A stretch of DNA of 64,000 nt from Knoellia sp031844405. Its GTDB lineage: Bacteria > Actinomycetota > Actinomycetes > Actinomycetales > Dermatophilaceae. The stretch is from the NCBI GenBank assembly GCA_031844405.1, contig JAUZVC010000003.1:1-64000 (forward strand), read 5' to 3'. Shown here one piece after another: positions 1-8,088 of the stretch (positions are counted from its first letter, which is position 1; every line of letters begins with the position of its first letter). Below the pieces are notes generated by a model. The model did not search any database. It worked only from the letters and a program-made list of their open reading frames with translations, and was not told the origin of the DNA. Both the position numbers and the translations under genes were made by a program.

Positions 1-129
1 GTTTCCGCGTGATTTTTGCGAGCGTTATGTCCTGGCTTCTCCGCCACCGGGCGTCGACGAGGCCGGCGGGTGCCACGCCGCCCCGATATCGGATCGTGGA
101 CGACGGGTGACGCCGGTTCCGACCCGTCG
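1..129. other. left edge, no gene recognised
   Basis: No reading frame with convincing protein character is visible here. It is the upstream flank of the first riboswitch promoter. A gene from outside the window could end here, but nothing identifies it. Confidence 0.4.
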
Positions 130-135
130 ATAGAG
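130..135 (+). promoter_or_regulatory. -10 element of first SAM-IV transcript
   Basis: TAGAGT fits the actinobacterial TANNNT -10 pattern. It lies about 11 bases before the first conserved base of the riboswitch, where transcription should begin. The other two SAM-IV riboswitches have TACCGT and TAGACT in the same relative place. Confidence 0.55.
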
Positions 136-145
136 TCCTGACCCA

Positions 146-262
146 AGGTCATGAGTACCAGCGCATAGCCCCGGCTTGCTGGTCGGCAACCCTCCTCCGC
201 GGTGGGGTGCTCCGGGTGACGACCTGGTCGGTTGCAGCAACGCAGTCGGCAAGCGCGGACTC
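146..262 (+). ncRNA. SAM-IV riboswitch (copy 1)
   Basis: The RNA carries the characteristic SAM-IV strings in order: GGTCATGAGT, CCAGCG, GCCCCGGCTTGCTGG, CGGCAACCCTCC, GCGGTGGGGTGC, CCGGGTGA and the closing GACC. It is followed by the pseudoknot-side segment ending near GCGGACTC. SAM-IV is known from Actinomycetales and down-regulates sulfur and methionine genes when S-adenosylmethionine is abundant. Two further copies at about 47558 and 60001 share these strings, which allows direct comparison. It sits 43 bases upstream of the start of the PLP enzyme beginning at 305. Confidence 0.9.
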
Positions 263-291
263 ACGAGCACCTCGAGAGTCCATCGACTCTC
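257..291 (+). promoter_or_regulatory. possible expression platform of riboswitch 1
   Basis: Two mutually exclusive hairpins can be drawn. GGACTC at 257-262 pairs with GAGTCC at 276-281; alternatively GAGAGTC at 274-280 pairs with GACTCTC at 285-291. The second hairpin ends two bases before the Shine-Dalgarno AGGGAG (293-298) of the gene starting at 305. A choice between them could switch access to the ribosome site or fold an attenuator. This is drawn by eye, not computed. Confidence 0.45.
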
Positions 292-304
292 CAGGGAGCA
301 GCAG

Positions 305-1774
305 ATGTCCATCGCCAGCTCGATTCCGCACACCGTCACCCGTGAGCGCCGCCAGCCGTGGCTGCGTTCCGTGCCGGCCCCGTCCACGCTGTCCCCGGCC
401 GCCCCCGGGACGGCAGTGCCCGAGTCGGCATCTCCCGTGACCGAGGACCGGGAGGACACGGCATACGGGATTGTTCCGGCCGGCCTGCCGGCCGTCGTCG
501 CGGCGCCTCTCGTGCCGACGTGTGACGGCCGCCGCGTCGAGTACGCCAACTTCGACCACGGCGCCTCGACACCGCCACTGGCCCACGTCGTCACTGCGGT
601 GGAGCGCGCGACAGCGACGTACTCCAGCGTCCACCGCGGTCAGGGGTGGACGAGCCAGGTCTCGAGCCACTACTACGAGGCGGCGCGCGACGAGGTGGCC
701 CGCTTCGTCGGTGCCCGCGAGGGCGACGAGGTCGTCTTCACCCGCAACACCACCGACTCGTTCAACCTGCTTGCTCGCGCGCTGCCGCGACGGACCCAGG
801 TCATCGTCTTCGCGACCGAGCACCACGCCACCCTGCTGCCGTGGGAGGACCGGCGGACCACCCGCCTCCCCGTGCCGCTGACCCACAAGGACGCCGAGGC
901 GCTCCTGCGCGAGGCGCTCAAGCGGAGCACGAGCTCGTCGACCCTCGTGGTCCTCAGCGGGGCGTCCAACGTCACCGGTGAGTACTGGCAGGTCGAGCGG
1001 CTCGCCGCGGTCGCCCGAGCCCGAGGAGCCCGCGTGGCACTCGACGCCGCGCAGCTCGTCGGTCACCGCCGGGTCGACCTCGAGACCCTCGGCGTCGACT
1101 ACGTCGCGTTCAGCGGCCACAAGATCTATGCGCCCTACGGCGCCGGCGTGCTCGTCGGTCGCGCCGACTGGCTCGACAAGGCTGCGCCCTACCTCGCCGG
1201 AGGTGGCGCCACCGCCGCCGTCGGCGCGCTGTCGACGACGTGGAAGGCCGGCCCCGCCCGGCACGAGGGCGGCACCCCCAACGTCCTCGGCGCGATCGCC
1301 CTCGCGGCCGCCTGTGCGACGATCCGCGAGCACCGTGGGGCCATCGAGTCGCACGAGCGCGCCGTCACCGAACGCCTTGTCGGCGGGCTGCGCGCCATCG
1401 AGGGCGTCGAGACGTTCAGCATCTTCGGCGACGACGCCGACCGCGCGCCGGTCGTGACGTTCACGGTCGACGGCATCGCGTCGAGCCTGGTGTCCGCGGC
1501 ACTGTCCGCCGAGCACGGCATCGGTGTGCGTGACGGCAAGTTCTGCGCGCACCTCCTCGTCGACACCCTCCTCTCCGACGAGGAGGCGGAGGTGACGACG
1601 GCCGTCCGCGTGAGCGCCGGTCTCGCGACGACGCACGAGCACGTCGAGCGCCTCCTCGCCGCTGTGGCGAGCCTGGCCGCGAACGGGCCGGGGACGGCAT
1701 ACGAGCAGGTGGAGGGGCGCGGCTGGGTCCCGGTGGGGGACCAGCGCGAGGCGCTCGTCGACCTGCCGTGGTGA
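305..1774 (+). CDS. cysteine desulfurase-like class V aminotransferase
   Basis: A PLP-dependent fold-type I enzyme of the SufS/CsdA/NifS type, 489 residues. The PLP lysine is K273 in the motif SGHK, following DAAQLVGH. A cysteine at about 414 (GKFCAH) lies where the persulfide-forming Cys of SufS sits. EHHATLLPW and GGTPNVLGA are further family motifs. The likely reaction is release of sulfur (or selenium) from cysteine. I chose ATG 305 because AGGGAG lies just upstream; longer frames would translate the riboswitch. The SAM-IV element upstream implies repression by SAM, so the enzyme probably serves sulfur assimilation or recycling rather than housekeeping Fe-S assembly. The N-terminal 65 residues are unlike the family and of unknown role. 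Confidence 0.85.
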   Translation: MSIASSIPHTVTRERRQPWLRSVPAPSTLSPAAPGTAVPESASPVTEDREDTAYGIVPAGLPAVVAAPLVPTCDGRRVEYANFDHGASTPPLAHVVTAVERATATYSSVHRGQGWTSQVSSHYYEAARDEVARFVGAREGDEVVFTRNTTDSFNLLARALPRRTQVIVFATEHHATLLPWEDRRTTRLPVPLTHKDAEALLREALKRSTSSSTLVVLSGASNVTGEYWQVERLAAVARARGARVALDAAQLVGHRRVDLETLGVDYVAFSGHKIYAPYGAGVLVGRADWLDKAAPYLAGGGATAAVGALSTTWKAGPARHEGGTPNVLGAIALAAACATIREHRGAIESHERAVTERLVGGLRAIEGVETFSIFGDDADRAPVVTFTVDGIASSLVSAALSAEHGIGVRDGKFCAHLLVDTLLSDEEAEVTTAVRVSAGLATTHEHVERLLAAVASLAANGPGTAYEQVEGRGWVPVGDQREALVDLPW

Positions 1775-1816
1775 CCGCGTTCCGGCACGGTGCGCCGCGG
1801 TCGGCGTCCTGACCAC

Positions 1817-1822
1817 TAGCCT
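1817..1822 (+). promoter_or_regulatory. -10 element, leaderless gene
   Basis: TAGCCT followed by six bases and then the GTG start at 1829. The geometry implies a transcript that begins at the start codon; no Shine-Dalgarno is present. Confidence 0.6.
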
Positions 1823-1828
1823 CGGAGC

Positions 1829-2674
1829 GTGACCACCGCTCTCGTCACCGACTCGACGGCCTACCTGTCCCCGGAGGCCGTGAAGGCGCGCGGGATCGGC
1901 GTCGTGCCGCTTCACGTCGTCGTCGGTGGTCAGGAACGCCGCGAGGGTGTCGACGTCGGGCCCGACGAGGTGGCCGAGGCACTGCGCCGGTTCCGGCCGG
2001 TGTCGACGAGCCGGCCGTCGCCGCAGGCGTTCCTCGATGTCTACCGCGAGCTCGCCGACACGGGCGCCGACGCCATCGTGTCGGTCCACATCTCCTCCGA
2101 CATGTCGAGCACCCTCGGCTCGGCGCAGCTCGCCGCGAACCAGTCGCCCGTGCCCGTCACCGTGGTCGACAGCCGCTCGATGGGCATGGCGATGGGGTAT
2201 GCCGTCCTCGCGGGTGCCGACCTCGCCTCCGGTGGGGCGTCCGCGGAGGAGGTGGCCGACGTCGTGAGGGCTCGGTGCGAGGGAGCCACCGTCGTGTTCT
2301 ACGTCGACACGCTCGAGCACCTGCGCCGTGGCGGACGGATCGGCAAGGCCAACGCGTTGCTCGGCTCGGCGCTGGCGATCAAGCCGATCCTCGGGCTCGA
2401 CGACGGGGCGATCGTTCCGCTCGAACGCGTCCGGACGTCCTCGCGGGCCATCGCGCGGCTCGAGGAGCTCGCGGTCGAGGCGGCGACGCGCGCGGGAAAG
2501 GTCGACGTCGCCGTGCACCACCTCGACTCGCTCGAACGAGCCGAGAAGCTCGCCGAGCGGCTTCGCTCGCGCATCGACGGGCTCGGTGAGCTCGTCGTCG
2601 TCGAGCTCGGCGCGGTCGTCGGGGCGCACGTCGGCCCGGGCACCCTCGCCATCGCGGTGAGCCCGCAGGCCTGA
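1829..2674 (+). CDS. DegV family fatty-acid-binding protein
   Basis: 281 residues, typical of the DegV family. The N-terminus has the TDSTA motif, STSRPSPQAF follows near residue 60, and VDSRSMGMAMG and LRRGGRIGKA are diagnostic. DegV (FakB-type) proteins bind a long-chain fatty acid between two domains and can hand it to a fatty acid kinase. The downstream gene is an acyltransferase of phospholipid synthesis (PlsY), 12 bases away, so a joint lipid role is plausible. No fatty acid kinase (FakA) gene is in the window. The GTG start is favoured by the leaderless promoter. Confidence 0.9.
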   Translation: MTTALVTDSTAYLSPEAVKARGIGVVPLHVVVGGQERREGVDVGPDEVAEALRRFRPVSTSRPSPQAFLDVYRELADTGADAIVSVHISSDMSSTLGSAQLAANQSPVPVTVVDSRSMGMAMGYAVLAGADLASGGASAEEVADVVRARCEGATVVFYVDTLEHLRRGGRIGKANALLGSALAIKPILGLDDGAIVPLERVRTSSRAIARLEELAVEAATRAGKVDVAVHHLDSLERAEKLAERLRSRIDGLGELVVVELGAVVGAHVGPGTLAIAVSPQA

Positions 2675-2686
2675 CCGGGGCGCCTC

Positions 2687-3298
2687 GTGAGTCTCCCCGT
2701 CCCGGCCCAGGTGCTCCTGGTCCTCGTCGTGGGGACGGTGTGCTTCGCGATCGGGGGCATCAACCCCGCGACCATCGTCGGCCGCCGTCGCGGGGTCGAG
2801 GTCTCGAGCGTCGGGTCGGGCAACCCTGGAGCGACGAACCTCGGACGGGTCATCGGGCGCAAGTGGGGGATCGTCGTCGGACTGCTCGACGTGCTCAAGG
2901 GGTTCCTGCCGACGTTCGTCGTGCTGCGGACGCTCGGGACGTGGGTGGCGCTCGTCGCGGGGGTGGCGTGCGTGCTCGGACACATCTACAGCCCCTACCT
3001 CGGCGGGCGCGGGGGCAAGGGCGTGGCGACATCGCTCGGGGCGATGCTCGCCGTCGTGCCGTGGGTGGCACTGGCCGCACTCGTCGTCTTCATCGTCTGC
3101 CTGCCGTTCGTCAAGCGGCTCGGTGACGCGTCGGTCGTCGCGACGACGTTCCTCCTGGGGGCCGGAGTCGTGCTCACCGTGCGCGCCACCAGCGGGGTGG
3201 ACCGCGGTGTCGGAGTGTGGCTCACGCTCGTGGCCCTGCTCGTCCTTGCCCGCCATCGCCGCAACATCGCGATCTGGGCAGGTCGGCTCGCGGGCTGA
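2687..3298 (+). CDS. plsY: glycerol-3-phosphate acyltransferase PlsY
   Basis: A 203-residue integral membrane enzyme that acylates glycerol-3-phosphate from acyl-phosphate, the first step of bacterial phospholipid synthesis. The conserved loops are visible: SGNPGATN (about residues 43-50), GHIYSPYLGGRGGKGVATS (about 98-116), and five or so hydrophobic segments between them. It starts with GTG 12 bases after the DegV gene and is probably co-transcribed with it. Length and motifs fit PlsY well. The alternative reading as an unrelated permease can be dismissed because of the three PlsY loops. Confidence 0.92.
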   Translation: MSLPVPAQVLLVLVVGTVCFAIGGINPATIVGRRRGVEVSSVGSGNPGATNLGRVIGRKWGIVVGLLDVLKGFLPTFVVLRTLGTWVALVAGVACVLGHIYSPYLGGRGGKGVATSLGAMLAVVPWVALAALVVFIVCLPFVKRLGDASVVATTFLLGAGVVLTVRATSGVDRGVGVWLTLVALLVLARHRRNIAIWAGRLAG

Positions 3299-3317
3299 GC
3301 CATCCACAGCCCGGCGG

Positions 3318-3336
3318 GTGGACGGCCTCCGTCCAC
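3318..3336 (+). terminator. hairpin after plsY
   Basis: GTGGACGG, three-base loop, CCGTCCAC. It lies 20 bases after the plsY stop and before the comEA promoter. There is no T-run, so it would be a GC-rich actinobacterial-type terminator. Confidence 0.45.
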
Positions 3337-3377
3337 AGGTCGGCGGTTGACGGGTTGGGTCGTGGGCCGGGTCTCCC

Positions 3378-3383
3378 TAGCGT
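3378..3383 (+). promoter_or_regulatory. -10 element of comEA, leaderless
   Basis: TAGCGT, six bases, then ATG 3390. No ribosome site lies in between, so the message probably starts at the A of ATG. Confidence 0.6.
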
Positions 3384-3389
3384 CGCCGT

Positions 3390-4352
3390 ATGCCGTCCCG
3401 CCACCGCCCCGAGGCCGTCTCGCCTCGCGCGCTGGCGAGGGTGCGCTCGGCCGGGCTGACCTCGCGTGGTGGCATGGTCCGCGGTGGCCCGGAAGCAGAT
3501 GCCGCCCCGGAGGGCGGCGGGAGTGGAGGGGAGCCCGTCGACCATGACGCGACCACCGGGAGGCACCGACCGGTCGAGATCGCCCGGCCGCCGGTCTTCG
3601 AGCTGCCGTCGAGCCTGCGCGGCGCGCGGTGGGCACCCAGCCGCTCGGCCGCCGTGGCGGTGCTCGTCGTCATCGTCCTCGTGGTCCTCGTCTTCGGGCT
3701 ACGGGTCTGGTTCGCGGGCGCCGGTGGCGGCACCCCGGTGGGTGCTCGCGCGGATGCGGACCCGTCCGGCGTGAGCCGCGGGACGTCGACACTGTCGCGC
3801 GCGTCCCCGACGGGAGGCGCGACTCCGATGGGCGCCACGGACGCAGGGGCCGCCCGCGCGAGTGCCGGGGCCTCGGCCGTGCTCGTCGTCCACGTGGTCG
3901 GGCAGGTGCGCCGTCCCGGCGTCTACCGGATGCCGACGGGCGCGAGGGTCGGTGAGGCCGTCGCGGCGGCCGGGGGAGCGACGCCCACCGCGGACCTCGC
4001 GGCGGTCAACCTCGCCCGGGTGCTCGTCGACGGTGAACAGGTGCACGTGCCCCGACCGGGTGAGAGCGTGCCGGCCGCCGGCGCCGCAGGTGGTGGCAAC
4101 GGCAGCAGCAGTGGTGGGGCTGGCAGCGGTGACGGGTCGGGGGCACCCGGTGGTCCGGGCGGCAAGGTGTCGCTCAACAGTGCCGACCTCGCGGCCCTCG
4201 ACACCTTGCCGGGTGTGGGTCCCGTCCTCGCGCAGCGCATTCTCGACTGGCGCACCGAGCACGGCAGGTTCACGAGCGTCGAGGAGCTCGGCGAGGTGAG
4301 CGGCATCGGTGAGAAGCTGCTCGCGCAGCTGACCCCGAAGGTGACGCTGTGA
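3390..4352 (+). CDS. comEA: competence protein ComEA, DNA-binding
   Basis: A membrane-anchored DNA receptor of natural transformation, 320 residues. A basic N-terminus is followed by one transmembrane segment (about 86-109), a Ser/Thr/Gly-rich linker, an SLBB domain (about 163-230, VGQVRRPGVY), a glycine-serine linker, and a C-terminal helix-hairpin-helix pair (about 256-320) with the motifs LNSADLAALDTLPGVGP and GIGEKLL. The HhH pair binds double-stranded DNA outside the membrane. The stop codon overlaps the comEC start (GTGA), so the two are translationally coupled. Its presence matters for the uptake-sequence hypothesis raised for the repeated CGGCATAC motif. Confidence 0.93.
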   Translation: MPSRHRPEAVSPRALARVRSAGLTSRGGMVRGGPEADAAPEGGGSGGEPVDHDATTGRHRPVEIARPPVFELPSSLRGARWAPSRSAAVAVLVVIVLVVLVFGLRVWFAGAGGGTPVGARADADPSGVSRGTSTLSRASPTGGATPMGATDAGAARASAGASAVLVVHVVGQVRRPGVYRMPTGARVGEAVAAAGGATPTADLAAVNLARVLVDGEQVHVPRPGESVPAAGAAGGGNGSSSGGAGSGDGSGAPGGPGGKVSLNSADLAALDTLPGVGPVLAQRILDWRTEHGRFTSVEELGEVSGIGEKLLAQLTPKVTL

Positions 4353-6808
4353 CGGTGCCGTGGCGGGCGTCGACCGGACGCGACGGGCCGCGCGTACCAG
4401 CCGTGCCGCCTGTGCCGCTCGGCCGAGGGGGCAGGCCGGACGACCGGGGTCGTGACACCGCGGCGGAGTGGCAGCGCGAGGTCGTGAGGTTCAGCGACCT
4501 GCGGATGCTCGTTCCCGCGCTCGTCGCATGGGCCCTGCTCGCCGGGACGCTCGCATGGGGGTCGCCGGGCCGATGGACGCTCACCGCCGCTCTCGTCGTG
4601 GCGTCCATGGTGCTGTGCCTGTGGCGCAGGCGCCGGCCCGGCGCCCTGCTCGTCGTGTCGGTCGCGTTGCTGCTCCAGGTCGGGGCCAACGGACAGCACG
4701 CGCTGCGTTCCGTCGGCGACCTCGACACGCTCACGGAGGCCAGGGCCGTCGTCACGGTGGAGGTCACCGTCGCCTCCGACCCCTTCACGCCGGCCAGCCG
4801 TGCGGGTCGTGAGCCGGTCGTCCTCGCGCGGGCGACGGCATACGAGGTCGAAGGGCGGGGACGGGTGAGCCGGGTCCGCGCCCCGGTGCTGCTGCGGGGC
4901 GAGACGGACCTGCTCGAGGTGAGGTGGCACGAGCGCGTCCGCGTGAGCGGACGTCTCGCGCCACCCGAGCCGGGTCGCGGCGAGCTCGCCGTCGTCAGCG
5001 TCGTCTCGCACGAGGTCGTTGCTCCTGCGGGCAGGGTGGCGCGGGTCGCGGAGCACCTGCGCGCAGGGCTGCGTCGGTCGGTCGACGGCACGCCCGCCGA
5101 TGCGCGTGGGCTGCTGCCGGGGCTCGTCATCGGGGACACGAGTCGCACGCCTCCCGACCTCACCGAGGCCATGCAGGCGACCGGGATGACTCACCTCACC
5201 GCCGTGTCCGGCTCCAACATCGCCGTCGTCGGCGGGATGGTGCTCGGGCTCTGCGTGCTCGTGGGGGTGCCACGACGGTGCCGGCCGTGGGTGGTGGCGC
5301 TCGCGATCGTCGGCTTCGTCGTGCTCGCGCGTCCCGAGCCGAGTGTCGTCCGGGCGGCGGCGATGGGGCTGATCGGGCTCATCGGTGTGAGCCGGTCACG
5401 TCGGAGCGCCGGTCTCCCCGTCCTGGCGGGCGCGATCGTCGTCGTCCTCGTCGTCGACCCGTGGATGGCCCGCTCGTTCGGGTTCGCCCTCTCGGCGCTC
5501 GCGACGCTGGGGCTGCTGCTCTTCACGCGGCCGTGGGGCGACGCGATCGCCCGCCATCTGCCGGCGAGGCTGGCGTTCCTCGGTCCGGCCGTCGCGATCC
5601 CGGTCGCGGCCCAGGCGATGTGTGCTCCGCTCGTCGTGCTGTTGCAGGGGTCGGTGAGTGTCATCGGTGTCCTCGCCAACCTCCTGGCCGCGCCGCTCGT
5701 CGCACCCGCGACGGTGGCCGGCGTCATTGCCGCCGTGGTGTCGGTCGTCGCGGACGGACCGGCGCGGCTCGTGGGCTGGCTGGGGGCGGTGCCGACACTC
5801 GGCATCGCGCGGGTCGCCCGGGTCACGGCCGAGGTGCCGGGAGGGACGATGCCCTGGCCCGACGGCGGTCGCGGCGCCCTCCTCCTCGCAGCGGTCACGG
5901 TGCTCGTCGTCCTCACCGCCCGGTGGCTGGCGCGGTTCGCGCTGCTCCGGCCGGCGGTGGCTCTCGGCGTGGTCGGGGTCCTCGTCGCCGGGGTGCTGCC
6001 GACGCGTGTCGTCACGTGGCCACCGACCGGGTGGCGCATCGTCTTCTGCGACGTCGGGCAGGGTGATGCCGCCGTGGTGCGCACCGGTCCCGCTCGAGCC
6101 CTCGTCATCGACGCCGGACCGGACCCGCCCGCCGTGGACGGGTGCCTCGACTCGCTCGGGGTCGAGGTCGTCGACGCCGTGGTCCTCACGCACTTCCACG
6201 CCGACCACGTCGAGGGCCTGCCGGGCGTGCTCGACGGCCGCCCCGTCGGCCAGGTGCTCACCTCGCCGGTGGCCGAGCCCGCGTGGCAGGTGCGCGAGGT
6301 GGAGTCGTGGACGCGGGCGGACGGCATACCGACGGCCGCCTTGGCGGCTGGTGACCGGCTGACGTTCGGGGAGGTGCGCGCGGAGGTGTGGGCGCCGGTC
6401 CGGCGGATCGACGCGGGGTCGGTGCCCAACAACGCGAGCGTCGTCCTCGCCGTGCACGTCGGTGAGGTCGACGCGCTCCTCCTCGGCGACGTCGAGCGCG
6501 AGGCCGCCCACGACCTCCTGCTGCGGCTGCGGCGCGACGGCTCGATGGCCGGTGCCGCCGAGCGGTTCGACGTCGTCAAGACGCCGCACCACGGCAGCGC
6601 GAACCTCGACCCTGGGCTCATGGCGGCCGTGCGTGCCCCGGTCGCGGTGGTGTCGGTGGGGAAGGACAACGACTACGGACACCCGACCGCGGCGCACCTC
6701 ACGATGCTCGCGCGCAACGGGTATGCCGTCCACCGCACCGACCGCGACGGCCATGTCGCCGTGGTCGAGGACGGCCGCGGGCAGCTCGCCGTGGTCACCG
6801 CGCGATGA
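4349..6808 (+). CDS. comEC: competence channel ComEC with metallo-beta-lactamase domain
   Basis: An 819-residue polytopic membrane protein that passes single-stranded DNA across the membrane in transformation. The order is an N-terminal transmembrane pair, a soluble OB-like region (about 130-240), the competence core with many helices (about 240-560, containing GMTHLTAVSGSN), and a C-terminal metallo-beta-lactamase domain beginning with FCDVGQGDAAV, then THFHADHVEGLPG and TPHHGSAN. The HxHxDH metal motif is intact, so nuclease activity is plausible. In many actinobacteria holA and rpsT follow; here a convergent LysR gene follows instead. Two copies of the CGGCATAC motif (4837, 6323) and one reverse copy (6721) lie inside this gene. 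Confidence 0.93.
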   Translation: MTVPWRASTGRDGPRVPAVPPVPLGRGGRPDDRGRDTAAEWQREVVRFSDLRMLVPALVAWALLAGTLAWGSPGRWTLTAALVVASMVLCLWRRRRPGALLVVSVALLLQVGANGQHALRSVGDLDTLTEARAVVTVEVTVASDPFTPASRAGREPVVLARATAYEVEGRGRVSRVRAPVLLRGETDLLEVRWHERVRVSGRLAPPEPGRGELAVVSVVSHEVVAPAGRVARVAEHLRAGLRRSVDGTPADARGLLPGLVIGDTSRTPPDLTEAMQATGMTHLTAVSGSNIAVVGGMVLGLCVLVGVPRRCRPWVVALAIVGFVVLARPEPSVVRAAAMGLIGLIGVSRSRRSAGLPVLAGAIVVVLVVDPWMARSFGFALSALATLGLLLFTRPWGDAIARHLPARLAFLGPAVAIPVAAQAMCAPLVVLLQGSVSVIGVLANLLAAPLVAPATVAGVIAAVVSVVADGPARLVGWLGAVPTLGIARVARVTAEVPGGTMPWPDGGRGALLLAAVTVLVVLTARWLARFALLRPAVALGVVGVLVAGVLPTRVVTWPPTGWRIVFCDVGQGDAAVVRTGPARALVIDAGPDPPAVDGCLDSLGVEVVDAVVLTHFHADHVEGLPGVLDGRPVGQVLTSPVAEPAWQVREVESWTRADGIPTAALAAGDRLTFGEVRAEVWAPVRRIDAGSVPNNASVVLAVHVGEVDALLLGDVEREAAHDLLLRLRRDGSMAGAAERFDVVKTPHHGSANLDPGLMAAVRAPVAVVSVGKDNDYGHPTAAHLTMLARNGYAVHRTDRDGHVAVVEDGRGQLAVVTAR

Positions 6809-6855
6809 GGACCGCCGGCGCGCGACGGCTCCTCGGCAGGGGGCGGACCGAGGGG

Positions 6856-7791
6856 TCAGCGAGAGGCTCGGGAGGGCTTCGCGCTCGAGCTGCGCGCGCT
6901 GTCGACGAGGGCGTCGAGCGTGGCCTTGACGGCGGGCACCCGCTGGAGGTCCGGGGTCGTCACCGCGACGATGTGCCGGCGCGACGCCGGGGTCATGGGC
7001 AGGGCGACGACGTCCTCGTGGTGGACGGTCTTGAGGATGAGGTCGGGGATCACGGCGACCCCGAGGCCCTCGGCGATGAGACCCATGACCGCGACGTAGT
7101 CCTCGGTCTCGTAGGCGATGTCGGGGACGTAGCCCGCGGTGCTCGCGAGCTGGAGCAGGTGGCCGCGGCATCGCGGGCAGCCGGCGATCCACGTCTCGTC
7201 CTCGAGCGCGGCCATGTCGGCCTTCTTGGCGCTCGCGAGCTCATGGTCATGGGGCACGGCGAGCAGCACCTCGTCGTCGAGGAGGGGAGTGGTGACGAAG
7301 GCGTCGAGGTCCTCCTCACCTCGCCCGAGGTCGGTGCCCTCGTAGACGAACGCGACGGCGAGGTCGCACTCGCCCGCCCGCAGCGCGGCGAGGGACTCGC
7401 GCGGCTCGGCCTCGCTGAAGGTGATGGTCACCCCCGGGTGGTCGGCCTTGACCTTGGCGAGGGCCTTGGGCACGAGCGTGGCCGAGGCGCTGGGGAACGC
7501 CATGAGCCGGACGCGGCCGGAGCGCAGGCCGGCGATCGCGGCGACCTCCTCCTCGGCGGCGTCGAGGGCCGACAGCACGGGTCCGGCGTGGCGGGCGAGG
7601 ACGGCACCGGCCTCGGTGAGCCGGACGCTGCGTCCGACCCGCTCGACGAGGGTCGTCCCGGTGCGGGTCTCGAGGCGACGGACCATCTGGGAGATGGCCG
7701 GCTGCGAGTAGCCGAGGGAGAGCGCCGCCGCAGTGAAGCTGCCTTCGTCGGCGATGGCGCGCATGACACGGAGACCTGCGGCGTCGATCAT
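6856..7791 (-). CDS. LysR family transcriptional regulator
   Basis: 311 residues: an N-terminal winged helix-turn-helix (about 1-60, SFTAAALSLGYSQPAISQMVRRLE) and a periplasmic-binding-like effector domain with two lobes (about 88-295). The cysteines in GCPRCRGH are unusual for the family and could be redox- or metal-responsive, which is speculation. It is convergent with comEC and divergent from two small Cys-rich genes. An inverted repeat of LysR type lies directly upstream, so autoregulation and control of the divergent genes are likely. The inducer cannot be read from sequence. Confidence 0.88.
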   Translation of the reverse strand: MIDAAGLRVMRAIADEGSFTAAALSLGYSQPAISQMVRRLETRTGTTLVERVGRSVRLTEAGAVLARHAGPVLSALDAAEEEVAAIAGLRSGRVRLMAFPSASATLVPKALAKVKADHPGVTITFSEAEPRESLAALRAGECDLAVAFVYEGTDLGRGEEDLDAFVTTPLLDDEVLLAVPHDHELASAKKADMAALEDETWIAGCPRCRGHLLQLASTAGYVPDIAYETEDYVAVMGLIAEGLGVAVIPDLILKTVHHEDVVALPMTPASRRHIVAVTTPDLQRVPAVKATLDALVDSARSSSAKPSRASR

Positions 7792-7802
7792 GGATCGATG
7801 CT

Positions 7803-7817
7803 ATAACACTTGGTTAT
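7803..7817. promoter_or_regulatory. candidate LysR operator
   Basis: ATAAC-ACTTG-GTTAT is a perfect 5+5 inverted repeat with a five-base spacer, in an A/T-rich patch that stands out from this GC-rich genome. It lies 12 bases upstream of the LysR start and about 70 bases upstream of the divergent small gene. LysR regulators classically bind such T-N11-A sites near their own promoter. Confidence 0.55.
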
Positions 7818-7885
7818 CGAAACTCCAGTCCTTGCGTCGCGAGGTGATGGTGTATCTCGGCTTGGGAGGCGGCCTCCTTCCTTGC

Positions 7886-8074
7886 ATGAGCACGCACCTC
7901 CGCCGTCGGACCGCCCGGCGCTCCCACCACCCCATCGTCGTGTGCGACGCCCTGAGGTGCTGGCGCTGGACCTGCGCGTGCGGCGCCGGCGGGCACGCTG
8001 GACGATCGACAGTGGACTGGCGCTCGATGGTGACGTCGGCTCTCGTGCACCAGAGCTGCTGTCCCGGCGAGTGA
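7886..8074 (+). CDS. small Cys/Trp-rich protein, copy A
   Basis: A 62-residue protein that I do not recognise. Its core is CWRWTCACGAGGHAGR followed by a short helix-like tail with VTSALVHQ. It aligns by eye with the next gene (WCWSCRCGAGAHAGR), sharing CW..CxCGAGxHAGR and a downstream SA.(V)(L)H motif. The paired Cys plus His suggest a small metal-binding fold. The start ATG 7886 is a guess among several; no strong ribosome site is seen. It lies divergent to the LysR gene and 14 bases before its paralogue. Confidence 0.5.
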   Translation: MSTHLRRRTARRSHHPIVVCDALRCWRWTCACGAGGHAGRSTVDWRSMVTSALVHQSCCPGE

Positions 8075-8088
8075 CGGCGGAGGTGAGG

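Noticed and set aside
176..304. N-terminal extension of the desulfurase-like enzyme
   Set aside because: The extension would translate SAM-IV riboswitch structure. AGGGAG at 293 sets the start at 305.
149..3307. Very long open frame (1052 codons) on the minus strand
   Set aside because: It is antisense to the desulfurase-like, DegV and PlsY genes, has Arg/Asp/His-rich composition typical of the shadow of GC-rich genes, and crosses the riboswitch.
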